Part shown: in pieces, positions 1-5,289 of the stretch
Layout of the letters: each line of letters opens with the position of its first letter
Numbering within the stretch: the first letter of the stretch is position 1
From: an uncultured Eubacteriales bacterium
GTDB taxonomy: Bacteria; Bacillota; Clostridia; Lachnospirales; Lachnospiraceae
DNA: 6,261 bases
Direction: 5' to 3'
Assembly: GCA_900321505.1 (NCBI GenBank)
Contig: ONWK01000061.1
Span: 1-6,261 of the forward strand
Notes under the pieces: model-generated
What the model saw: the letters and a program-made list of their open reading frames with translations, nothing else
Databases searched by the model: none
Told to the model about the DNA's origin: nothing
Position numbers and translations under genes: made by a program

Positions 1-1218
1 AAGAGTGTTGGTCTCTGTACCGTTCTCGATAACAGTTCCGCCGTTAACCGTTCCGGTTCCGTCATAATCGAAGGTTGACTGGCCGCTTACATCCACTGTT
101 CCGCCGTTTACTGTGATATTACCGTTGGAATCCACACCATCCGTATCTCCCTGTCCCATGACTATGGTTGTGGTTCCGCCGTTGAATTCAATCTCGGGAG
201 TTCCCAGGCTGTTCGACTTATATCCCGCATTGATGCCGTCATCACCGGCTGAAATGCTGATGGTTCCGTCATTTATCTGGATCTTTGTAGCTTCAAAGCC
301 TTCTCCTGCATTAATGCTGATGGTTCCGCCGTCCACCTGGATATAGGTTGTGGCATGGATACCGTCATCATTTGCCTTAACACTGATGCTTCCTCCGCAG
401 ATATAGATATATCCGGTGGTGTCATCATCGTCATCCTCCGCATGCAGGCCGTCATTGCTTGACTGAATATCAATCGTTCCGCCCGATACGCGGATGGAAT
501 CCTTTGCCTCCAGAGCCGATCCACTGCAGTTTAATATTATGGTCCCGCCGGTCACCTTCAGGTCATCTTTGGAGGTGATGCCGTTATCCGAGGATGAAAT
601 GTTCAGCGTTCCCAGACCATTTACCGTAACATCAGCCTTTGCGAAGATCACAGCATCTGTATTCGTGTTTCCGTCAGAGCTGAAGCTTCCGCTTACCGCA
701 AGAGAATTCGTGCTGTCCTCTGTAGTGGTAACAAATACCTTATCAGCGTTCTTCACATATATACATGGCTCATCGCTGTTGGTTATAGAAAGTCCGTCCA
801 GTACCAGCTGTACTTTGTCGGAATCTCCTGCCTCAACCAGGACCGTAACATCCGATGCCGTACCACTCAGTACATATACTCCTTCGGAGGTGATCTTAAC
901 ATCCTGTCCGTCCGAAACCGTGATATACTGCGCATCCGTAAGCTCTGCCGTCTGTGTCAGATCACGTTCTGAAAAGAGGTCAGTCCCGTCTATCCAGCCG
1001 TTTGAAGTCACTGCCGCCGTGGATACAACCTTATCTCCCGAAGATGCTCCGGAAGAAGCCGTGCTGTCCGAGGTCTGGTTCAGAAGCTCCGTTGCAACTA
1101 CTGTATTGCTGTTTGTCTTCACATCTTCCGCCGATGTATTAGTTCCTGATGCGCCGCAGGCTGCAAGCGCTCCCGAAAGGATCATTGCTGCTGCTATCAT
1201 ATATGCTTTCTTTCTCAT
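1..1218 (-). CDS. Beta-helix carbohydrate-binding lipoprotein, Cthe_2159/DUF4353-like (3' end beyond window)
   Basis: Reading the minus strand from the ATG at 1218 gives 406 residues with no stop before the left edge, so the C-terminus is missing. A site reading AAGGGAGG lies 7 bases before the ATG. Residues 1-20 form a lipoprotein signal (MRKK, hydrophobic stretch, lipobox LAAC with Cys21), so the product should be exported and anchored on the outer face of the membrane. A Ser/Thr/Ala/Asn-rich linker covers about 22-70. From about residue 115 the chain is a series of short beta rungs, many with GGTI-x-I followed some ten residues later by an Asp-Gly-Ile/Leu-x-Ala turn (for example GGTIDI at 246, GGTISI at 297, DGTISI at 317, GGTVDV at 372). 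An acidic loop of one Glu and five Asp sits at 261-266. This pattern matches the Cthe_2159 family, whose founder from Clostridium thermocellum binds cellulose and acidic sugars and has a polysaccharide-lyase-like beta-helix. Binding of polysaccharide or Ca2+ here is inferred; catalysis is not shown. It is separated from the upstream gene by a terminator, so it is probably transcribed alone from its own leader. Confidence 0.88.
   Translation of the reverse strand, partial: MRKKAYMIAAAMILSGALAACGASGTNTSAEDVKTNSNTVVATELLNQTSDSTASSGASSGDKVVSTAAVTSNGWIDGTDLFSERDLTQTAELTDAQYITVSDGQDVKITSEGVYVLSGTASDVTVLVEAGDSDKVQLVLDGLSITNSDEPCIYVKNADKVFVTTTEDSTNSLAVSGSFSSDGNTNTDAVIFAKADVTVNGLGTLNISSSDNGITSKDDLKVTGGTIILNCSGSALEAKDSIRVSGGTIDIQSSNDGLHAEDDDDDTTGYIYICGGSISVKANDDGIHATTYIQVDGGTISINAGEGFEATKIQINDGTISISAGDDGINAGYKSNSLGTPEIEFNGGTTTIVMGQGDTDGVDSNGNITVNGGTVDVSGQSTFDYDGTGTVNGGTVIENGTETNTL
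253..328. repeat. 16-bp exact direct repeat within beta-helix coding region
   Basis: The 16-mer AATGCTGATGGTTCCG occurs at 253-268 and again at 313-328, exactly 60 bases (20 codons) apart. On the coding strand it encodes the G-T-I-S-I core of two adjacent helix rungs. The spacing equals one rung, which points to rung duplication in the history of the gene. It is a coding repeat and not a mobile or regulatory element. Confidence 0.6.
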
Positions 1219-1274
1219 GGTCATACCTCCCTTCATGCCGGCCTTTCTGCTTTCCAAAGGCTCAGGATGCCGTC

Positions 1275-1316
1275 CTTTATAGAACGTGTTTCTCTTTGTA
1301 TGACCGTACTATAAAG
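1275..1316. promoter_or_regulatory. 12-bp inverted repeat in leader of the beta-helix lipoprotein gene
   Basis: The arms are CTTTATAGAACG (1275-1286) and CGTACTATAAAG (1305-1316), complementary at 11 of 12 positions, with an 18-base spacer. Arm centres are 30 bp apart, about three helical turns, which suits a dimeric or paired regulator, or the arms may pair in RNA. On the minus strand each arm contains a TATA-rich hexamer (TATAGT, TATAAA) that could be a -10 box, but I find no convincing -35 element for either. It lies 57-98 bases before the ATG at 1218. The repeat is seen directly; an operator role is inferred. Confidence 0.35.
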
Positions 1317-1397
1317 CCCCAACCTTAAACAAATCTGAAAGGCATAACTTTTTTTGAAAGATTAAGGAAATCGTCTGCAAACTTTATCGCGCAAACG

Positions 1398-1450
1398 AAA
1401 AAACATCGCTGACTATCCTCACACTAAAGATAGGATCAGCGATGTTTTTT
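1398..1450 (-). terminator. Strong intrinsic terminator after the DHH phosphoesterase gene
   Basis: A perfect 15-bp stem pairs 1398-1412 (AAAAAACATCGCTGA) with 1436-1450. A further 5 bp (CTATC 1413-1417 with GATAG 1429-1433) follows after a 2-base bulge, and the loop is 11 bases. The stem begins with A6 and ends with T6, so it could stop transcription in either direction. It starts 37 bases after the minus-strand stop at 1488, so its main job is to end that transcript and isolate it from the lipoprotein gene at 1218. Confidence 0.9.
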
Positions 1451-1487
1451 CATCCCGGCAGCCTGACCGGTCTCTTTAATTATCGTA

Positions 1488-2423
1488 CTAAACCGGTCTA
1501 AGTCCGTTCAGCTTATCAAGTATTATCGGCAGCTCGGAATCGATCTTGTCGTTGTCCAGCTGGCATGTTCCGGCGTTTGCATGTCCGCCGCCGCCGTAGG
1601 AGAGGCAGAGCTCGCCGATGTTGAACTTCGATGCGCGGTTAACGATGGACTTGCCGATCATAACTGCGGTGTTCTGCTTCCTGAAGCCCCACGCCACATG
1701 AACGGAAAGCTCGGTCTCCGGCCACATTGCGTATACCATGAAGCGATTTCCGGTATAGATGGTTTCCTCATTTCTGAGATCGATCAAGGCTACCTTGCCG
1801 ACGATCTTCGTGATCCTCTCAAGCTGAGCCTTGAAGAGCTCCTGCTGTGAGAAATACATATCTACACGTTCCTTAACATCGGGAAGCTTCAGAACATCAT
1901 CAATGGAGTGATCCACACAGTAATCGATGAGCTCCATCATCAGGTCGTAGTTTGAAATGCGGAAATCATGGAAACGGCCAAGCCCGGTACGGGCATCCAT
2001 GAGGAAATTCATAAGCACCCAGCCGGTGGGATTAAGGATCTCATCTACCGTGAAATCAGCGCTGTCGCCTTTATCTACAGCCCACATGATCTCGTCGGAT
2101 ACGCGGGTGAACTTCTCCTTGCCGCCGTAATAATCATATACAACACGTGCAGCCGAGCGGGCATCTCCGTCGATGATGTATTTTCCGCGATAATCCTCCT
2201 CTTTGTTACGGAGAAGCTCGCTTTCATGGTGGTCGAAAGCTATGCCGACCCTGGGATCAAAGGGAAGGTTTGTGGTGATATCATTTTCGGTGATATCTAT
2301 CTTTCCGTCCTGCACATCCTTGGGATGTACGAACTTGATCTCATCTATCATATCCAGCTCTTTCAAGAGCATGGCACATACAAGACCATCAAAATCACTT
2401 CGTGTAACCAGCCTCTTTTTCAT
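1488..2423 (-). CDS. DHH/DHHA1 family phosphoesterase (exopolyphosphatase-related)
   Basis: The product is 311 residues and cytoplasmic, with no signal or membrane segment. The DHH domain carries motif I as RSDFDG (D10 and D12), the name motif FDHHES (D64-H65-H66), DGDARSAA at 85-92 and WAVDKGD at 114-120 with candidate metal ligands. The DHHA1 domain ends with GGGGHANAG at 277-285, the usual substrate-binding loop. Such enzymes use two Mn2+ ions to cleave phosphoester bonds; family members include nanoRNases (NrnA, NrnB), cyclic dinucleotide phosphodiesterases and pyrophosphatases. The VTRSDFDGL opening is typical, as I recall, of proteins annotated 'exopolyphosphatase-related', so polyphosphate or short oligonucleotide is the likely substrate; the sequence does not decide which. 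I chose the ATG at 2423 because GGGAGGAG lies about 7 bases before it and a promoter at 2467-2495 lies between it and the upstream in-frame ATG at 2495. It is divergent from the GGDEF gene and has its own terminator. Confidence 0.92.
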   Translation of the reverse strand: MKKRLVTRSDFDGLVCAMLLKELDMIDEIKFVHPKDVQDGKIDITENDITTNLPFDPRVGIAFDHHESELLRNKEEDYRGKYIIDGDARSAARVVYDYYGGKEKFTRVSDEIMWAVDKGDSADFTVDEILNPTGWVLMNFLMDARTGLGRFHDFRISNYDLMMELIDYCVDHSIDDVLKLPDVKERVDMYFSQQELFKAQLERITKIVGKVALIDLRNEETIYTGNRFMVYAMWPETELSVHVAWGFRKQNTAVMIGKSIVNRASKFNIGELCLSYGGGGHANAGTCQLDNDKIDSELPIILDKLNGLRPV

Positions 2424-2466
2424 TGAATATCTCCTCCCGAGTAAATGATCATACCCCACATATCTG

Positions 2467-2495
2467 ATTATACTTATTTTGCCCGGAGAATACAA
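2467..2495 (-). promoter_or_regulatory. Sigma-A type promoter of the DHH phosphoesterase gene
   Basis: On the minus strand the -35 box TTGTAT (2495-2490) and a perfect -10 box TATAAT (2472-2467) are separated by 17 bases. Transcription should start near 2460, giving a leader of about 37 bases before the ATG at 2423. The promoter position rules out translation from the ATG at 2495. Confidence 0.75.
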
Positions 2496-2585
2496 TCGTA
2501 AGTTGCATAAAAATGATACAACTATTCTCTTTTATTGAGTAACCGGTCCGGCGGATAGCAACAGTAAGCTGCTGATTAACGGTAC

Positions 2586-2603
2586 TGTCCACATTTTGTC
2601 CAC
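2586..2603. repeat. Tandem TGTCCAC direct repeat, 11-bp period
   Basis: TGTCCAC occurs at 2586-2592 and 2597-2603, in the same orientation and 11 bp apart, close to one helical turn. It sits in the non-coding divergent region, about 90 bases upstream of the DHH promoter and 160 bases upstream of the GGDEF promoter. Such spacing is common in sites for tandemly bound response regulators. The repeat is seen; any binding is inferred. Confidence 0.3.
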
Positions 2604-2644
2604 CGTATCATGCTACATTGTACGTGTGTAAGATCATTTTTACC

Positions 2645-2667
2645 GAATATGGTATTATCCCATATTC
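2645..2667 (+). promoter_or_regulatory. Palindrome overlapping a possible extended -10 box
   Basis: GAATATGG (2645-2652) and CCATATTC (2660-2667) are perfect complements around a 7-base centre. The same stretch holds TGG followed by TATTAT (2650-2658), an extended -10 pattern matching TATAAT at 5 of 6 bases; no good -35 is visible. If active, it would start a transcript near 2665, just before the hairpin at 2682-2714, and a protein on the palindrome would block it. The palindrome is direct observation; promoter and operator roles are inferred. Confidence 0.35.
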
Positions 2668-2681
2668 AATAATGTGCTGGG

Positions 2682-2714
2682 AAATGCTTCTCTGTGCTGC
2701 GGAGGAGCATTTTT
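2682..2714 (+). terminator. Terminator-like hairpin upstream of the GGDEF gene
   Basis: A 13-bp stem pairs 2682-2694 with 2700-2712 (two G-U pairs) around the 5-base loop TGCTG. Five T residues (2710-2714) lie at its 3' side, so it reads as an intrinsic terminator on the plus strand; the minus-strand reading lacks a useful T tract. No plus-strand gene ends here, because the upstream neighbour is divergent. It may end a short leader RNA, act as an attenuator or simply block upstream read-through into the GGDEF gene. A second promoter follows at 2760. Confidence 0.6.
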
Positions 2715-2759
2715 CCGTATACTGATATGCCATAAAGTGTTTTTTTTCGTGGATGAATG

Positions 2760-2768
2760 TGTTATACT
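2760..2768 (+). promoter_or_regulatory. Extended -10 promoter of the GGDEF gene
   Basis: TGT followed by TATACT (2763-2768) is an extended -10 element matching TATAAT at 5 of 6 bases. The -35 region at the usual spacing is only a T run (2740-2745), which is acceptable for an extended -10 promoter. Transcription would begin near 2775, about 45 bases before the ATG at 2820. Another TATACT at 2718-2723 is a weaker alternative. Confidence 0.5.
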
Positions 2769-2803
2769 CAATTGTGTATACAGGGGGAAGCTGTTATCTT
2801 CTT

Positions 2804-2810
2804 GGGGGGA
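2804..2810 (+). promoter_or_regulatory. Ribosome binding site that decides the GGDEF start
   Basis: GGGGGGA lies 9 bases before the ATG at 2820. The alternative in-frame ATG at 2757 has no comparable site and lies upstream of the predicted transcription start. An in-frame TTG at 2802 preceded by AGGGGGAA at 2782-2789 is a less likely start. Confidence 0.55.
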
Positions 2811-2819
2811 CACGGCATT

Positions 2820-4433
2820 ATGACATTCGCAGACAGAAGGCAGAACAGGATAAAGCTGGTTATCGCGGCAGTCATGGTGCTGGGATGGATCATTTATGCT
2901 GCCGGAACGCTTGCGGATGCGGATCTTGTATATAATCTTTCTTCACCGGTTGTTTCCTTTTCGGCTGCATTTCTGCTTTTCAGATCACTTCCTGAGATGG
3001 GCAAGTACCGCACAGTGGGTATCTGCTTCATGGGCGGTATTTTTGTATGGTTTCTGGGCGATATTGCCTGGATATTTCAGGAGTATTTCTTCCAGGAAAA
3101 CGCCTTTTTTACGATTTTGACCGATAATCTCTACATCATCCCAGATTATTTCTATATTGCAGGAATCATTTTCTATGCAAAGCTGTGCTTCAAACGTAAT
3201 GATTTCATGCTGGCGCTGGTGGATACCTTTGTGCTTTCATCGGTAGCCTTCATTATAGTCCAGAGGTGGCTTCAGAACAAGAATCCCGATTACAGGATCA
3301 ATTTCGAGATCATCAATACTATTCTATATTTCTTCGCTACGATTTTCCTGCTGATATTCATTATGATCATCATAGCCAAGACCGGCTTCAAAAATCATAC
3401 GAAGCCTTTCTATATTATGGTTGCGGCGCTTTTCCTGAATATTATCCTTGAGATCCGCTATACCATGCTTCTCTTCCTGGGGCATGAGTCAGAAAATGTA
3501 TATCTGGATATTCTTTATTTACTCTTCATAGTCATTTTTTCCGGAACACTTTCCTTCGGGCGTCTTTCGGAGATTAATCTGGAGCCGGTCTCCCAGGTGG
3601 ATAATCCTGACAGCTATATACATAGACGGTTCAGAACCATATACTGGCTCAATTCGGCCCTTATCCTGGTGACCGGCGGTGTTCTGTATTTTGCCGACTT
3701 TCTGGAGGAACAGGACGTATTCTTCATTATAGCCGTAATCCTTGCATATATAATCATGTGCAAGACGGTTCAGACAAACATGCTCTCCGAGGAGCTGATC
3801 GCAAGACAGCAGGAGGAAAATGCAAGGCTTGAAAGAATGGTGGAGGAAAAAACTCGTGAGCTCCGGGAGATGAATATTTATCTTGAGAAGATTTCCAACA
3901 CCGATGCGCTGACGGGGCTTTACAACCGGCGCTACGGTATGGAATATATGGCAAAGCTTTTCAAGGATGCAGAGAATTATCCGGTTGCTCTTTATTCGCT
4001 GGATCTGAATTTCTTCAAGCCCATAAATGATAATTTTGGTCACGACATGGGTGATGTGGTTCTGAAGGAGGTTGGAAACAGACTCAACCACCTGGGCGAA
4101 TCGCGCTGTACCGCCATAAGGGTTGGCGGTGATGAGTTCCTTGTGATCTTCAGGAACGCATCCTCAAAAGTGGCGATTGAAAATGTGGGCAGGCTGATCT
4201 GCGACAGGATGGATGAGCCTATAGAAGCAAAAGTTGTCAGCGATGAAAAGGGAGAGCAGCAGCATACATTTCAGATATCGGCTAGTATCGGTATAGCACA
4301 GTTTCCTGCGGATACGATGGATATGGACACGCTGTTCAAGCTGGCAGATCTGGCGCTGTATAAGATAAAGCATACTCATGAGAAGAGTGCATTCCTGTTC
4401 TATTCGAAGGGTATGGAGGATAAAAATGAGTAG
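2820..4433 (+). CDS. Polytopic membrane diguanylate cyclase (GGDEF)
   Basis: The product has 537 residues. The N-terminal half is strongly hydrophobic with about ten predicted membrane segments (approximately 11-28, 37-55, 65-87, 104-123, 129-147, 165-186, 196-213, 226-246, 274-292, 299-317). I do not recognise it as a named sensor domain. A heptad-like coiled coil spans about 319-358 and leads into a GGDEF domain at about 359-530. That domain has DALTGLYNRR (362-371), the metal ligand D395, N403 and D412 for guanine contact within INDNFGHDMGD, the signature GGDEF at 436-440 and SIGIA at 489-493. All residues needed to condense two GTP into cyclic di-GMP are present, so it should be active as a dimer on the cytoplasmic face. 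The inhibitory RxxD, expected at 427-430, is replaced by ESRC. The common KRAD motif near the end reads KLAD (507-510). The start at 2820 is preferred over 2757 because of its ribosome site and the promoter position. Confidence 0.93.
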   Translation: MTFADRRQNRIKLVIAAVMVLGWIIYAAGTLADADLVYNLSSPVVSFSAAFLLFRSLPEMGKYRTVGICFMGGIFVWFLGDIAWIFQEYFFQENAFFTILTDNLYIIPDYFYIAGIIFYAKLCFKRNDFMLALVDTFVLSSVAFIIVQRWLQNKNPDYRINFEIINTILYFFATIFLLIFIMIIIAKTGFKNHTKPFYIMVAALFLNIILEIRYTMLLFLGHESENVYLDILYLLFIVIFSGTLSFGRLSEINLEPVSQVDNPDSYIHRRFRTIYWLNSALILVTGGVLYFADFLEEQDVFFIIAVILAYIIMCKTVQTNMLSEELIARQQEENARLERMVEEKTRELREMNIYLEKISNTDALTGLYNRRYGMEYMAKLFKDAENYPVALYSLDLNFFKPINDNFGHDMGDVVLKEVGNRLNHLGESRCTAIRVGGDEFLVIFRNASSKVAIENVGRLICDRMDEPIEAKVVSDEKGEQQHTFQISASIGIAQFPADTMDMDTLFKLADLALYKIKHTHEKSAFLFYSKGMEDKNE

Positions 4434-4491
4434 CAGCCCGAACGGAGTGAGGGATACAATCATGGTATTTCAACATCCTGCCCGATACTGA
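4426..4491 (+). CDS. Possible 21-residue micro-ORF overlapping the GGDEF stop
   Basis: An ATG at 4426 overlaps the end of the GGDEF gene in another frame and is preceded by GGAGGA at 4415-4420, six bases after GGAGG. It encodes MSSSPNGVRDTIMVFQHPARY and stops at 4491. The geometry is that of translational coupling. The peptide has no membrane segment or motif I recognise. It may be a chance frame, a remnant start of a lost downstream gene, or a real small protein. I see no convincing intrinsic terminator in 4434-4509 for either converging transcript. Confidence 0.2.
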   Translation: MSSSPNGVRDTIMVFQHPARY

Positions 4492-4509
4492 GATTTCTCA
4501 TACGGTTTC

Positions 4510-5277
4510 CTATTCTTTCGTGATCGTCATTCCGCTTGTACCCGCAGAGCTGAACACGGTAACACGATAGCCATTTCCGTTAGTTGCCTCAAAGGTATAA
4601 ACTACCGTTCCCTGAATATCCTGATCAGTCTCTTTGGGTCCCGATGAAAATCCGTTTTTCTGGACTTCCCTGGCATATGCTTTGACAGCGTCTATATCAG
4701 CTCCTGAAAAAAGCACATTGAATTCAGTATCTGAAGTATCTGCGGCCATTACCCCGAAGGATGGTTTCGGAACCAGTTTTGTAAATTCATTTTCCGGCCA
4801 GTCACCGCCATACTGTGCCTCGGATCCGTCTGCACTCTGAAAATGCCATGATCCGTCTGCATTTTGAACGGAAACCGTTCCGTCCTTATCAACCACCTTT
4901 GTGGTTCTGTCAGAGCCAAAGGATATCTCCATCCCCTGTGCTTTAAAATCAGAAATGAGCGCCTGTTTAATCTCCTCATCCTGATCTGCCCAGATCGTAT
5001 CCGCAGACATCACCTGACTGATATCCATTCCCTCGGGCAAGCCGGAGGATTCCGATGCTTTCTCCGCAGCATCCTCTCTGGTAAGGGGAGTATCCTTCTC
5101 ACCATCTGAAGTATCTTTCCGGGTTAACGGTTCATCTGCTCCGGATGAAGTTCCTGCAGCATTTGTCGCCGCCTCACTTGCGCCGCCGGCTGCGGTTGTA
5201 CTCTCCGAACTGCCCCCGCAGGCAGAAAGTGTGAGTGCCAGAGCCAGCAGTGCCGGGATACATTTTCTCTTTTTCAT
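4510..5277 (-). CDS. Lipoprotein with DUF6591-like C-terminal domain
   Basis: The product has 255 residues. Residues 1-19 are a lipoprotein signal (MKKRK, hydrophobic core) with lipobox LSAC and Cys20, followed by a Gly/Ser/Thr/Ala-rich linker to about 47, so it should sit on the outer membrane face. A short repeat PLTRKD (50-55) and PLTRED (64-69) follows. Residues 124-160 hold small beta-type units rich in KDG, ADG and SADG turns (KVVDKDGTVSVQNADGSW and onward). The last 70 residues (185-255), with FNVLFSGADID, an alpha helix to KNGF and then YTFEATNGNGYRVTVF and MTI, resemble the clostridial domain I recall as DUF6591, whose function is unknown. GAGGAGG lies six bases before the ATG at 5277 and overlaps the stop of the upstream gene, so the two are co-transcribed and perhaps translationally coupled. 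No enzymatic motif is seen. Confidence 0.85.
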   Translation of the reverse strand: MKKRKCIPALLALALTLSACGGSSESTTAAGGASEAATNAAGTSSGADEPLTRKDTSDGEKDTPLTREDAAEKASESSGLPEGMDISQVMSADTIWADQDEEIKQALISDFKAQGMEISFGSDRTTKVVDKDGTVSVQNADGSWHFQSADGSEAQYGGDWPENEFTKLVPKPSFGVMAADTSDTEFNVLFSGADIDAVKAYAREVQKNGFSSGPKETDQDIQGTVVYTFEATNGNGYRVTVFSSAGTSGMTITKE

Positions 5278-5289
5278 ATTGTGCCTCCT

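Noticed and set aside
190..430. CRISPR-like or tandem non-coding repeat
   Set aside because: The repeated bases encode successive beta-helix rungs and keep a codon period; there are no uniform spacers.
494..1282. Long open frame of 262 codons on the plus strand
   Set aside because: It lies antisense to the beta-helix lipoprotein gene, has a Ser/Thr/Val-rich composition produced by the opposite strand, and lacks a ribosome site. The minus-strand frame has a signal peptide, lipobox and domain pattern.
1968..2426. Open frame of 152 codons on the plus strand
   Set aside because: It is antisense to the DHH phosphoesterase, whose motifs fix the minus strand as coding.
2424..2495. Upstream ATG at 2495 as start of the DHH gene
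   Set aside because: It lies at the -35 box of the promoter at 2467-2495, lacks a ribosome site, and the added residues do not belong to the family's N-terminus.
2500..2756. Cyclic di-GMP riboswitch before the GGDEF gene
   Set aside because: I do not see the conserved GEMM-type core sequences, so only a generic attenuator-like hairpin can be supported.
2757..2819. Upstream ATG at 2757 as start of the GGDEF gene
   Set aside because: It falls before the predicted transcription start and lacks a ribosome site; the ATG at 2820 has one.
3519..4091. Open frame of 190 codons on the minus strand
   Set aside because: It is antisense to the GGDEF gene and has no recognisable domain or ribosome site.
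4434..4509. Bidirectional terminator between the converging genes
   Set aside because: Only weak pairings exist (for example GGGATAC with GTATTTC, and TGAGA with TCTCA), with no adjacent T run.
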